From: Kordia sp. TARA_039_SRF
GTDB taxonomy: Bacteria > Bacteroidota > Bacteroidia > Flavobacteriales > Flavobacteriaceae
Assembly: GCA_006383075.2 (NCBI GenBank)
Contig: SMNH02000011.1
Coordinates: forward strand, 63,979 to 127,978
Direction of reading: 5' to 3'
Length of the DNA: 64,000 bases
The stretch's first letter is position 1. The number at the start of each line of letters is the position of its first letter. Made by a program: the position numbers and the translations under genes. The notes beneath the pieces are model-generated. The model made no database searches, was not told the origin of the DNA, and was given only the letters and a program-made list of their open reading frames with translations. Shown here piece by piece: positions 8,147 to 17,342 of this stretch.

Positions 8147-8590
8147 ATGCTTACTTGGAAAGATATTATCCACTATGCCACAAAAGGCAATAAAGAACCT
8201 GATACACGTGTAGAGAAAACAGAGGCGGAATGGAAAGCGCAATTAACGCCTGAGCAATATTACATCACGCGTCAACGAGGAACAGAACGTCCATTTTCTG
8301 GAGAACATTGCAGTCGCTATGATCCTGGAGTTTATAGTTGTGTTTGTTGTAAAACGCCTCTCTTCGACTCCAATTTAAAGTTTGATTCCAGCAGCGGATG
8401 GCCAAGCTTTACGGAGCCTGTTAAGGATAACGTCATCAATTATATCAAAGATAGTTCACACGGAATGGTACGTGTAGAAGTTACTTGTAGTACTTGCGAT
8501 GCGCACTTGGGACACGTGTTTCCTGATGGTCCGCCACCAAGTGGATTACGTTTTTGTATCAATTCGGAGTCACTTGTACTGGAAGATTAG
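8147..8590 (+). CDS. msrB: Peptide-methionine (R)-S-oxide reductase MsrB
   Basis: Reduces the R form of methionine sulfoxide in proteins. The 147-residue chain shows two zinc-binding CxxC pairs (C65/C68 and C114/C117), the SSGWPSF motif at 82-88, GHVFPDGP at 122-129 and the catalytic Cys at 137 in RFCINS. ATG 8147 is preferred to an upstream TTG because that TTG lies in the -7 promoter box. No signal peptide, so cytoplasmic, in contrast to the lipoprotein MsrA at 58203. It is a single gene; the partner msrA has a matching promoter region. Confidence 0.95.
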   Translation: MLTWKDIIHYATKGNKEPDTRVEKTEAEWKAQLTPEQYYITRQRGTERPFSGEHCSRYDPGVYSCVCCKTPLFDSNLKFDSSSGWPSFTEPVKDNVINYIKDSSHGMVRVEVTCSTCDAHLGHVFPDGPPPSGLRFCINSESLVLED

Positions 8591-9135
8591 ATTATTAGAC
8601 CGCTGTCGCTTTTAGAATCTAGAACGCTTTACTGCTAGATTTTTAGACTTTTTCTGTTTATCGCTACGCTCAATTCAAAGATTCAAGGCTTTTGTTTTAC
8701 AGTTCATTCCTGCGTAGGCAGGAATCTATATAAAGGCAGATTACGTTTCAAAGTACTTCTCGATACAAATTTGCTCCATTTCGACAAGCTCAATAAGCAG
8801 CAAACCCACTCGAGGTGACGATTTTTTTAATGTATCAATTTGATAATTTGAAAATGAGCTAATGTTTTTTATAAAGAATCGAAAATGTATTTCGTCAAGC
8901 TGAACTCGATTCAGCTTCTCACAAATAGCAAAATTTAAACTTAAGATAAATTGCTTTTGTTATAAAAATCGAGGTAACGTTTGGAAATTGAAACTGAACT
9001 TCAAACTCATAACGTCTGTTCGAGTGGTTTTCGGAATGAAATGAAGAAAAATGTATCGAGAACTACTGGGAAACCACATTTTCCACTAAATTCATTTTCA
9101 AATTAACAAACTTGATATATTGTTACATTGAAAAA
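8591..9135. other. Repeat-rich intergenic region
   Basis: No credible gene. It contains TTAGA/TCTAGA-rich sequence, a 22-bp near-palindrome (8705-8726) that recurs exactly at 11819-11840, and scattered pieces of the palindromic family seen at 17145, 26250, 27618 and 28912 (for example TTCTCGATACAAATTTGCT at about 8757-8775 and GTTCGAGTGG with GTATCGAGAA at about 9019-9062). It lies beyond the 3' end of the polysaccharide operon. Confidence 0.6.
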
Positions 9136-10143
9136 TTAGTACCTTAATAAGGTTTTCCACTGCTCTTTCACCACTTCCCAATCAAAACTTTCTGCTTTTT
9201 TGCGGGCGTTTTGGGATAGTTTTTGTGCTTTTTCTGGGGAATTTAGTAAGCTTTCAATGGCGGAAATCATTTCATTTTTTGAGTTCGGATTGACTAGGAT
9301 TCCTGTTTTTTCATTATCAATTAAAAACGGAATTCCACCCACATTGGTAGAAACAATCGGCATTCCTAGTGCCATCGCTTCAATGAGACTTACAGGTGTA
9401 TTGTCGAAATTGGTGGTATTTATAAAAATATCATAGTCGTTAGAAAGCGAAATCCATTCGTGTTTGGATAGTTTTCCTGTAAATGTAACTTCAACATTGA
9501 GTTCTTGAGCAAGTTTTTGCGTTTGTTCAAAAGAGGCATCTTTTCGCGGTCCGACCATACACAGTGAAGCATTGATTCCGTTTTGTTTCAAACCATGCAA
9601 AACTTCTACAGCCAATGTCGGATTGTAAATTTCGGCAAACGAACGTACCCAAAGTAGTTTTGCATCAACGCTGTTACGTTCCGTAAACGGATATTCAGAA
9701 AGCTCAATATTGTTAGGAATATGCGTCACATTGGTGTATCCGTAACGCTCAAAAACGGTTTTTAAAAATAGTGATGGCGAAACGTTTGTATGTGCATTGT
9801 TAAAAATTAAATCGCTTTTGGCTTTGCTATTTTTGAGTCGCGCTTCCAAGTTTCCGCCATGCAGAATTGGAATATATTTTAAATTCAGCCAACTACACAG
9901 TTTGCTCACATAATATGCGTATAGGAAGTTAGTTGTGCTGTAGGTGTCAATCAACACATATTCGAGCTTTTTTCGGTGTTTGAAAACCGTCCAAAGCATG
10001 TCCAATAAGCGTATGATTTTGTTTTTTTTGTTGGAAGTCAGTCTAACGTCAAAACCTTCTTTTTGGAGTAATTTCCCCAAAGTTTCAATGGTTGTGGCAG
10101 TTTTTCCGTGACCAGAAATGATATTTCCAACATAAACTATCAT
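9136..10143 (-). CDS. GT4-type glycosyltransferase
   Basis: A 335-residue GT-B enzyme and the last gene of the polysaccharide locus. The N-terminal half has a glycine-rich acceptor-side opening (VGNIISGHGKT). The C-terminal half carries the family signature near residues 265-285: the E-A-M-A-L-G-M-P-I-V-S-T-N-V-G-G segment that binds the nucleotide sugar. It is a retaining transferase by family; donor and acceptor are unknown. Its start overlaps the stop of the upstream methyltransferase by four bases, indicating translational coupling. Confidence 0.88.
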   Translation of the reverse strand: MIVYVGNIISGHGKTATTIETLGKLLQKEGFDVRLTSNKKNKIIRLLDMLWTVFKHRKKLEYVLIDTYSTTNFLYAYYVSKLCSWLNLKYIPILHGGNLEARLKNSKAKSDLIFNNAHTNVSPSLFLKTVFERYGYTNVTHIPNNIELSEYPFTERNSVDAKLLWVRSFAEIYNPTLAVEVLHGLKQNGINASLCMVGPRKDASFEQTQKLAQELNVEVTFTGKLSKHEWISLSNDYDIFINTTNFDNTPVSLIEAMALGMPIVSTNVGGIPFLIDNEKTGILVNPNSKNEMISAIESLLNSPEKAQKLSQNARKKAESFDWEVVKEQWKTLLRY

Positions 10144-10820
10144 GCTTTTTTATGCGCTACAAACACATCAAATAACGGTAAAATCGGTAAAATTTTTGCC
10201 AAACTTTTTACTTCGTAGGTTTCACTCACAATTTTACGAATCGATTGAATTTCAGAATCGTGGTAATCGCCTGTAAAATCTTGTCCCGCCAACTTACGTC
10301 CTATTTTGTACAAGAAGTTTTCCGTCGGTCCAGAAATAATCACTTCTCCTCCATCTTTTAACAGACTTCTAAATTTTCCCATATACTTTCGCAATTGCTC
10401 GTCGTTCATGTGTTCCAAAACGTCTAAAGCAATCACGGCATCAAAACTGTCTTCTTCCAAATCTTTATCAAACAAATCGCCTTCCATAAAGGTAATCGAA
10501 TCTGGATAGTTGATGTTTTCTTTTAGCAAATGCACGGGACGCAAATCCAAATCCAATCCAACAACTTCGTGTGAATTTGTCGCCAATTCGTACGACATCA
10601 CGCCTGTTCCGCAACCGAAATCCAACACTTTTAATGATTTTTTATTTTTCTTGTGAATGTAATTTGCCACCACTTTTAAGCGTTTCCAAAAAATATGGTC
10701 AATGACAGGGTTTTTATGTGCGTACGCTGGCAAAGCCGCTTCTGACAATACTTCGTCCGTTCCTTGTGCTTTGAGTCGTTTTACGATTTCTGTTTTAAAA
10801 AGCTTTTTTGTTGCCTTCAT
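10140..10820 (-). CDS. Class I SAM-dependent methyltransferase
   Basis: 226 residues with the SAM-binding motif I VLDFGCGTG at ~66-74, an acidic residue closing strand 2 (GLDLDL), and DAVIALDVLEHM at ~128-139, the motif common in UbiE/COQ5-like and glycan methyltransferases. It probably methylates a sugar or a lipid-linked intermediate. Cytoplasmic. Nine bases separate it from the GINT1-like gene upstream and it overlaps the GT4 gene downstream, so it belongs to the same transcript. Confidence 0.85.
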   Translation of the reverse strand: MKATKKLFKTEIVKRLKAQGTDEVLSEAALPAYAHKNPVIDHIFWKRLKVVANYIHKKNKKSLKVLDFGCGTGVMSYELATNSHEVVGLDLDLRPVHLLKENINYPDSITFMEGDLFDKDLEEDSFDAVIALDVLEHMNDEQLRKYMGKFRSLLKDGGEVIISGPTENFLYKIGRKLAGQDFTGDYHDSEIQSIRKIVSETYEVKSLAKILPILPLFDVFVAHKKA

Positions 10821-10829
10821 GATGTTTTG

Positions 10830-11798
10830 TTAAAAGTTGTTGCTTAGACTAAACGTTATTTTCTCTTTTCCATATCCGTAACCGTCAAAAATGGCTTTAA
10901 AACTACCATCTTCTAGTGGATGAATGTCAATATGATGCATTCCGTTTTTTGCCCAAGTATCTCCTTGATTTTTAAGAATTGGGTTATTTTTTAGTTGTGA
11001 TTCTGTATACGTTGTTTTTGAAATGGAATCGATAGAAAAGCCATAGACAGCGCGACCGTAACCGCCAAAATGATCTTGCGCAAAGCGAATCCATTGTCCA
11101 TCATATTCCAAAACTCTTCCTGCGGAACGCGTATAATTTCCGCTTACTATTGGTGACTTTGGATGCTCTTTCCATTCGCCATGCAAACTATCTGCGACGT
11201 ATAAGCGTAATTCTTTGTCTTCCGTAGCGAACAAATACGAAATATCGTCTTTTTCAAAATAGGTAGCATCTACCAAACGCTTGTCTTTAATGAGTACTTT
11301 ATCCACTTCCCAATCGTAGGGAAAGTTGGTGGTTTTGTACAATCGCACTTGACTGTGACGCTTGGTTTCAGGAATCATATAGGTAGTACTATCTTTCTGA
11401 AAAACCATTGGATAGGATAAATGTACTGTTTCGTCCAGCGCAATTCCTAAATAGTTCCATGCGCCATTTTCTTCTACTGCAACGCCAATATCGGCATGTG
11501 TTTCGCCCATGATTTCAAAAAACGCATACCATTTTCCGTCTTTTTGGTGTAAAAACGGATCTGCCATCAGCAATTTCTCAGGAATTTCATTAGATTCTCT
11601 ATTGAAAATCGTTGCATCTGAAACATTCCACTGCAGTGGATTTTGACTAATTCCCGTCGCAATTGAGTAATACGCGCCTGTTATTTTTCGTCCAAAAAAC
11701 GGCACAGGCTTTTTCATAACATAGCAATATCCGATATATCCCGAAAAGAGAAATCCGATGATAAAAATTACGATTGCTATTTTTTTTATGATTTTCAA
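10830..11798 (-). CDS. Membrane-anchored GINT1-like beta-propeller protein
   Basis: A 322-residue protein with an N-terminal membrane helix (residues ~5-27), followed by a domain resembling the N-terminal region of glucosamine inositolphosphorylceramide transferase 1 and GH43-like five-bladed propellers: motifs MADPFLHQKDGKWYAFFE (~78-95), a HLSYPMVF strand and DATYFEKDDISYLFAT. In other bacteria this domain occurs alone or fused to formyl- or glycosyltransferases in glycan clusters. The start codon is TTG 11798; the next ATG would remove the helix. The role may be sugar transfer or glycan trimming at the periplasmic face, which is inference. Confidence 0.65.
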   Translation of the reverse strand: MKIIKKIAIVIFIIGFLFSGYIGYCYVMKKPVPFFGRKITGAYYSIATGISQNPLQWNVSDATIFNRESNEIPEKLLMADPFLHQKDGKWYAFFEIMGETHADIGVAVEENGAWNYLGIALDETVHLSYPMVFQKDSTTYMIPETKRHSQVRLYKTTNFPYDWEVDKVLIKDKRLVDATYFEKDDISYLFATEDKELRLYVADSLHGEWKEHPKSPIVSGNYTRSAGRVLEYDGQWIRFAQDHFGGYGRAVYGFSIDSISKTTYTESQLKNNPILKNQGDTWAKNGMHHIDIHPLEDGSFKAIFDGYGYGKEKITFSLSNNF

Positions 11799-11814
11799 GT
11801 CAATTTTATTTTTC

Positions 11815-11891
11815 TGTCATTCCTGCGTAGGCAGGAATCCACAAAATCCAAATGTTTTCAAAATGGATTCCGCATCACGTGCGGAATGACA
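11815..11891. repeat. Intergenic palindrome
   Basis: The outer arms TGTCATTCC (11815-11823) and GGAATGACA (11883-11891) are perfect complements, as are GGAATCCA and TGGATTCC further in. Each side has its own inner hairpin (CCTGCGTAGGCAGG-like). The left half recurs at 8705-8726. It lies in the transcript between two operon genes and could form a stable RNA structure. Confidence 0.6.
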
Positions 11892-11910
11892 ACGATAAAA
11901 ATACTAATTA

Positions 11911-13512
11911 CTACTGCCTAATTCCCGTATCATACAATCTCCATTTGCCTTTTTTATACAGCAATTCAAACTCTGGTAAAACTATATAAATTAATACATA
12001 TTCCACACCATAATCGCGTAAAAATTGATTGGATGCTTTGCGCGATAGTTTGTTATAATTTTGATAGTCTTGATACCACTCTATATAACGTTTCGGATTT
12101 CCTTCAATAAGCATATTAGCACCCTTACTATCTAACACTACAGAACGTTGTCCGCCTGAACGACCAATATCTGGCGCAAATAAAATAGCATCTTTTGGAG
12201 TATTTTGTCGAATATAGCGTAAAACTTCGTTCAAATCATCACTTTCGTTTCCGTTTACAACATTTCCAACCGATAGTGAATTTGGTAAAACGCGTCGAAT
12301 GATATCGTTGGACACAAATGGAATCTTGTCAAATTCGTTGTGTTTTGCAACTACTAAGAGTAACAAATAAAAACCGACCGCGTACGGAAATACTTTTTGA
12401 CTGTTTTTTTCTCGTACTAAAATCATCAATCCAAAAGCAATTGCAAAGTAAAAGGCTAGAATCAATAGTTTTTGCATGCGAACCAACTGAAACGACATGC
12501 GAATATTGAGGTCTAAAATGGAATTTGCTGCCAATTCTATAAAGGTTGCCAAGTTTGGTAATATGAATAATAACAAACAGAGAATTAGCAAGTACTTGCC
12601 ACGCAATTTATCTTGGACGGTTCCTTTTAAATAAGCATATACGATGAACGCAAATACTACCGAGAAATAGGAAACATATTTTAAGGTAAACCATTCTTTC
12701 CAAAAGGTTGTCGGTTCGGTGATAAAACTTGGATATTTTAATTCCATTGCTTCTTTATAGAGCGCTACATCATAATCTGCTGTTACAGAAACATTGGTAA
12801 TGTAATTGATAAAAAACGGCAGCATTCCCACAAAAATGATTCCCAACAACATCATATTTTGCAGACTGAATATTGCTTTGAGACGTTTCTTGTCAAAATA
12901 CGAATACGTTGCGATGTAACCGACAAAGAGTAAAATTCCGCTCAATCCTGTGATTGGATGAAAATTAAACAGTAATCCGACTAAAAAAGCGGCTAGATAT
13001 AGTTTTCGTTTCTTGGTGAAACTTATCAGCAAGAATGGCAATGGCATCATCGCATAATATACAACACGTGGTAATAGCGACCACAAATCTGAAATTCCCC
13101 AATATTCAAAGCCTGGCACCCAAACAATACCACGCATCACGACAGATACAAAGAAGGCAATCCAGAAGTTATTTGTGATTTTAAACAGTAAAAAATACCA
13201 TAATAATCCGAATAGAATGTGACAAATAAACGTTAGAATGTTTAAGGCTTGTACATAATCTCCATCTGTGAAATTGGCAAAAAAGCGTAAAGTTTCAATG
13301 TAGAAAGGTGTGTAATATTTTACGTTATCCAAATCGTTGGCAAAGGTATCATGCGGAAACTTCGTTGGATCGTCCATTTTGAGACAGACTGGAATGATGT
13401 TGTGCAAATCGGAACTTAAATGTGTTTCGTTTGCATCCAAATTACCCAAATAATAGCCAAAAGCAATGCACACATTTAGTAGAATGACGATTAGGTGTTT
13501 GCGATTCATCAT
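11911..13512 (-). CDS. Polytopic membrane protein, GT-C-like
   Basis: 533 residues with about ten to twelve hydrophobic segments and a soluble C-terminal domain of ~120 residues (from about VVNGNESDD). The first extracytoplasmic loop has acidic residues after helix 1 (LDANETH), as in GT-C transferases that use polyprenyl-phosphate sugars. It directly follows a DPM1-like GT2 that could make such a donor, with starts and stops overlapping by four bases. A sugar-transfer role in the periplasm is therefore likely, but the sequence does not identify donor or acceptor. Confidence 0.7.
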   Translation of the reverse strand: MMNRKHLIVILLNVCIAFGYYLGNLDANETHLSSDLHNIIPVCLKMDDPTKFPHDTFANDLDNVKYYTPFYIETLRFFANFTDGDYVQALNILTFICHILFGLLWYFLLFKITNNFWIAFFVSVVMRGIVWVPGFEYWGISDLWSLLPRVVYYAMMPLPFLLISFTKKRKLYLAAFLVGLLFNFHPITGLSGILLFVGYIATYSYFDKKRLKAIFSLQNMMLLGIIFVGMLPFFINYITNVSVTADYDVALYKEAMELKYPSFITEPTTFWKEWFTLKYVSYFSVVFAFIVYAYLKGTVQDKLRGKYLLILCLLLFILPNLATFIELAANSILDLNIRMSFQLVRMQKLLILAFYFAIAFGLMILVREKNSQKVFPYAVGFYLLLLVVAKHNEFDKIPFVSNDIIRRVLPNSLSVGNVVNGNESDDLNEVLRYIRQNTPKDAILFAPDIGRSGGQRSVVLDSKGANMLIEGNPKRYIEWYQDYQNYNKLSRKASNQFLRDYGVEYVLIYIVLPEFELLYKKGKWRLYDTGIRQ

Positions 13513-14462
13513 ACTGATTTTGGAGCTTTTAAAATATCAAATTGTACCGCTTGTAATAATAATTGAAAGCCAAGAATCAGCGAAACCGTAATCAACATGA
13601 TGGTTCCTGTGGGCGTGAGTTCACCAATATTGTAGTAGTATATCCAGTTATAAATTCCAAAAATTACCCCAAAGAGAAACATTGGCAATCCGAACAATAA
13701 GTAAATGGACGCAATGTTGAAATCGTACACAAAATAACTTTTGATAATGCGTTTCCAGAAAGTTTTGGTGAGTTTTGGAATGAAAATAAACGGAATTTTC
13801 CAGACTTTCATACTCGATTTTTCATCGCCGTAATTGGCTGGCATTGGCACATCTTTGATGCGAGCTTCGTGAAAATACAATTCGGCAATGAGCGATGATT
13901 CAAAGAAATAATCGCGGTGAATGTTTTTAAAGTTGAGTTTCTTTAACAAATCTACTCTAACTGCAAAGAAACCATTTGTCGGATCAAAATTATTCCAATA
14001 GCCGGAAGCCGCTTTGACTAAGAACGACAAACCTAAATTCCCCACTTTTCGAACAAACGGCATTTGTCGCAAGGCTTTAAAGTCTTTGAAACGATTTCCT
14101 TTGGCGTATTCGGCTTTTTCTTCCAGTAATGGTTGTAATAATTCGGGAATGTATTTGCTATCCATTTGGTCATCTGCATCTACTTTGATGACGAAATCGA
14201 GTTCCAATTCGATGGCTTTTTTAAAACCATTTTTCGTAGCGCCACCAACACCTGAGTTTTTTTCGTTGCGAACTATCACAATTTTTTCGCCTAATTCCGC
14301 TTGCGCAACCAGACTTTCGGGAATTGGTTCTTTGCCACAATCGTCTACAATAATGATTTTATCAATATACTTAGGCAACTTTCGCACTACATTTTCAATG
14401 TGTTTTGCGGCGTTGTAGTACGGAATAACGACTCCAATAGTATGTTCAGCAACGTTTGTCAT
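13509..14462 (-). CDS. GT2 glycosyltransferase, polyprenyl-phosphate type
   Basis: 317 residues. The catalytic GT-A domain occupies about 1-230: GVVIPYYNAA (10-19), IIIVDDCG (36-43), NEKNSGVGGATKNGF (64-78) and DFVIKVDADDQM (86-97), with DAD for metal and nucleotide binding. Two membrane helices follow at about 247-270 and 283-305. The layout resembles dolichyl-phosphate mannose synthase-type enzymes that load a sugar onto undecaprenyl phosphate. It overlaps both neighbours by four bases; the GT-C-like gene next door is the natural user of its product. Confidence 0.87.
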   Translation of the reverse strand: MTNVAEHTIGVVIPYYNAAKHIENVVRKLPKYIDKIIIVDDCGKEPIPESLVAQAELGEKIVIVRNEKNSGVGGATKNGFKKAIELELDFVIKVDADDQMDSKYIPELLQPLLEEKAEYAKGNRFKDFKALRQMPFVRKVGNLGLSFLVKAASGYWNNFDPTNGFFAVRVDLLKKLNFKNIHRDYFFESSLIAELYFHEARIKDVPMPANYGDEKSSMKVWKIPFIFIPKLTKTFWKRIIKSYFVYDFNIASIYLLFGLPMFLFGVIFGIYNWIYYYNIGELTPTGTIMLITVSLILGFQLLLQAVQFDILKAPKSV

Positions 14463-15775
14463 GTCTTTTTATAATATCGAGGGCTTAGTAAAATGGCTGT
14501 TGCAAATAAAAACACGCCCAATATAGCAAAAACAGGTCGGTAAACATACAATTGTTCTCCAAATAATAAGGTGACCATCGTTGCCAATACCAAACCTTTT
14601 AATACGATTCCTAGTTGTTTAAAGTGTGTGAATTCTAGACTGAAATAACTCGTCAACCATCGCACATAAAAGAAAAGTCCGACCAAACCCACTTCGTTAA
14701 TCAGCGTTAGATAGATGTTATGCGCCGAATTTCCCACCAAAATAAAGTTGTTAAATCCAGAGCCAAACGGCACTACATATACGTTTGTTAATAAATAATC
14801 GATATACATGAGCGATAGGTTTTTCCGTCCAGAACCTAAATCTTCATACAATTGATCTACGTTTCCTTGTGTAATCAGCGACGGATCAGATATTTTACTA
14901 AAGACACGTCCGTTGATGACATTTTCTATCATAGTGAAGATTTCTGAATTGTACATCGAAACAATTAAAAATCCTGCGCCAAGCATGACAGACATATAGA
15001 TAAATTTTCCTGTAGAGCGGAAAAAGAAATATACCAAAAACACTAATAAACCCACATAACTCGTTCGCGAACCACTTAATCCTAAGGCAATTACCGCAAA
15101 GAGAATTCCCGCCAACAACATGAGTTTGTTAATGCGCAATTCCTTCTGAATAAAAACACCAATAAACGTTACTAGCGAAATGTACATCACCATTCCCAAC
15201 ACGATTTTATTCGGTCCTAAAATGCCCGAAAGAAAGCCACCATACGCTTTTCTGTCCAAATCGCTCCACAAATACGGAATGACTCCAAAATGCTGTAAAA
15301 GCACTACCATAGCGGCAATAATCACCATAATGATGAATAAATACACGAATTGTTTCAGTACTTTTCCGCGTCGCATCAAAATCAAAAAGAAGACAAACGA
15401 AAAGTAGAAAATCAGGAAGTGATACATGAACAAGGTCGTTCGTAAAATCCACGTTAAGCGTTCGTTTAGGTAACTAATGAAAAAGGTGAAAATCATCATA
15501 AACATGCTCCAGCGAATAAAAGTCCACAAATAATACAGGTACTTTTTTTGGTTGATGAACCACAGCAACACCAGGCGATGTTGGTAAAACTGGTACAGAA
15601 CCACCATTCCCACAAAATCGTACAAACGCAATTCGTTATTTCCCGTGATGCTATAATTAAACACCGCCACATTGTAGAAATACGAAATCAGAATCACGAA
15701 CAACGTCAACTTTAGGAAACTGGATTTCCCAAGTATTTTTAGTTGATATTCCATGTATTCTGTGCGTGTTGCCAT
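14459..15775 (-). CDS. O-antigen polymerase/ligase family protein
   Basis: 438 residues with about eleven membrane helices. Motifs fit the Wzy/WaaL superfamily (PF04932 type): ALGLSGSRTSYVGLLVFL around 230-247 and NSAHNIYLTLINEVGLVGL around 355-373 near a large periplasmic loop. It could polymerise repeat units or ligate finished glycan to lipid A core. The locus also has an ABC exporter and no Wzx-like flippase, which leaves its exact role open. The start overlaps the stop of the upstream GT4 (TAATG). Confidence 0.82.
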   Translation of the reverse strand: MATRTEYMEYQLKILGKSSFLKLTLFVILISYFYNVAVFNYSITGNNELRLYDFVGMVVLYQFYQHRLVLLWFINQKKYLYYLWTFIRWSMFMMIFTFFISYLNERLTWILRTTLFMYHFLIFYFSFVFFLILMRRGKVLKQFVYLFIIMVIIAAMVVLLQHFGVIPYLWSDLDRKAYGGFLSGILGPNKIVLGMVMYISLVTFIGVFIQKELRINKLMLLAGILFAVIALGLSGSRTSYVGLLVFLVYFFFRSTGKFIYMSVMLGAGFLIVSMYNSEIFTMIENVINGRVFSKISDPSLITQGNVDQLYEDLGSGRKNLSLMYIDYLLTNVYVVPFGSGFNNFILVGNSAHNIYLTLINEVGLVGLFFYVRWLTSYFSLEFTHFKQLGIVLKGLVLATMVTLLFGEQLYVYRPVFAILGVFLFATAILLSPRYYKKT

Positions 15776-16842
15776 TAGATGTCGTTGTAAAAACTCAGCA
15801 ATTGTTGTATGATTGCTTTTTGCGAAAAATGTGTTTGTACGTGTGTGTGTAATTGTTCCGCTTTCGCGAGACGCTCGTGTTGATTATCCATTAAAAGTTG
15901 TAGTTTTTCTGCAAATACCTGTTCATTTTTCGCAGGAACAAGATAACCTTTCGTTTCGTCAGAAACAACTCGGTGACATTCGCCAACGTCAGTAGCGAGA
16001 ACGGCAAGTTTGTGCAATCCATACTCTAGCAACGCAATTGGCAAACCTTCTGATTTTGATGACAATAGACCAATCTCACATTGCTGCAAAATATGAGAAA
16101 CATCTTCCCTACTTCCGTACACAAACACGGAATCGTCCAATTGATGGTCGTGAATAAACAATTTGAGTTTCCGTGCATATTCGTCTTCAAAATCTTTTCC
16201 CACTAAATGCAGCGTCCAACCGTTTTTAACAACCATTTCAAATGCAAGTAACAAATTAAAATGATCTTTCTGCGGACGTAAATTCGCCAAACAGACAATT
16301 CGTTTTCCGTCAGTTCCATGTAGTTTTGTGGTGGCTTTTACAGTCTCACTTTTTACAGGGAAATTCGACAAATAGATAATATTTGAAACGGACAACTTCT
16401 TCTCTGCCCAATTTTTCAATTGTTGATTCACAGAAATGATTCCGTTCATAAAATACGAAGCAATTTTCAGTAACAACGACTTTCGCTCAGCCAAAAACTC
16501 ACTATTTCCATAATGATCGTGCCACACCATTTTAAATTTCGGATAGATTAATTTCGTCAAAAACACAATAAAAAAGGACGTTGCATGCGCGTGTACAATG
16601 TCTATTTCATTTTCTTTAATGAAGTTTTTCAACCGCTTTATCGCTCCAAAATCCAATGTACGTTTACGCGCTAAAAATAAATAGCCAACGTCTTCCGACA
16701 CCTGATTTTTCAATATTCCTTCCTTCCGTGTCGCACATAAAAACGAAGCTTCTACTTTACTCACCAAAGCATTCGCATACGTCACCGCCAGCTTTTCCGC
16801 GCCGCCAGTTTCGAGTGTATCTATGATTTGAAGGGTTTTCAT
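15775..16842 (-). CDS. GT4-type glycosyltransferase
   Basis: 355 residues, GT-B fold. The N-terminus LQIIDTLETGGAEKLAVTYA is the classical acceptor-domain opening with a GGAE motif. The nucleotide-sugar region lies around 265-285 (SKSEGLPIALLEYGLHKLAVLATDVGE). An unusual long repeat-rich gap of 500 bases precedes the gene, and its ATG sits in an A-rich leader shared with neuA and neuB. Sugar specificity cannot be read from sequence. Confidence 0.88.
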   Translation of the reverse strand: MKTLQIIDTLETGGAEKLAVTYANALVSKVEASFLCATRKEGILKNQVSEDVGYLFLARKRTLDFGAIKRLKNFIKENEIDIVHAHATSFFIVFLTKLIYPKFKMVWHDHYGNSEFLAERKSLLLKIASYFMNGIISVNQQLKNWAEKKLSVSNIIYLSNFPVKSETVKATTKLHGTDGKRIVCLANLRPQKDHFNLLLAFEMVVKNGWTLHLVGKDFEDEYARKLKLFIHDHQLDDSVFVYGSREDVSHILQQCEIGLLSSKSEGLPIALLEYGLHKLAVLATDVGECHRVVSDETKGYLVPAKNEQVFAEKLQLLMDNQHERLAKAEQLHTHVQTHFSQKAIIQQLLSFYNDI

Positions 16843-17342
16843 TTTTTTTGGGTGTTGGGTTGTTTGTTTTTTGTTATTCGTTATTTGTTTTTTGTCGATT
16901 TGTTACTCACCATTCTTAACTCTTAACTCTTAACTTATCACTTATCGCTAGTTGCTGGTTGCTGGTTGCTGGTTGCTGGTTGCTGGTTGCTGGTTGCTGG
17001 TTAAATGTACTTTTTAATTTTATATGTTGCGGTTTTATATTTTACCTTTTTAACTTCGTTATTCGTTATTCGTTATTCGTTATTCGTTATTCGTTATTCG
17101 TTATTCGTTGTTTGTTTTTCGTCTATTCGTCGATTTGTTTCTAGCTGTCAGTTCGAGTGGATTTGCGTAGCAAATTTGTATCGAGAACAGCTTTGAAATT
17201 CATAAACTTTCTTACTTCATAACACTTCTCGATACTTTTTCCCTTCATTTCGACAGGCGCAATGACAGAAAAAACACTCGAAGTGACATTTGCCGTTATT
17301 CAAAAATTCACTACTCAACATTCAGCATCCAAAATTCAATAT
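16843..17342. repeat. Composite intergenic repeat A with two 7-bp arrays
   Basis: No gene. On the plus strand the order is a T-rich GGTGTTGGGTTG tract, TTATTCG-like and ACTCTTA simple repeats, seven perfect GTTGCTG units (16951-16999), seven perfect GTTATTC units (17058-17106), a ~145-bp palindrome (17145-17290), then an ATTCAACATTCA-like tract reaching the stop codon of the next gene. Related spacers occur at 26114, 27558 and 28778. Hydrophobic frames over the arrays are repeat artefacts. Confidence 0.85.

Noticed and set aside
14014-14418. 134-codon plus-strand frame inside the GT2 gene
   Set aside because: It is the antisense shadow of a well-conserved GT-A domain, with Ser/Phe-rich composition typical of such shadows.
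16951-17106. CRISPR-like array
   Set aside because: Units are 7 bp, contiguous and without spacers; no cas genes are present in the window.
16959-17196. Plus-strand frames rich in Leu, Val and Cys over the 7-bp arrays
   Set aside because: The translation is only the 7-bp repeat read in three phases; there is no start context and no non-repeat sequence resembling a protein.
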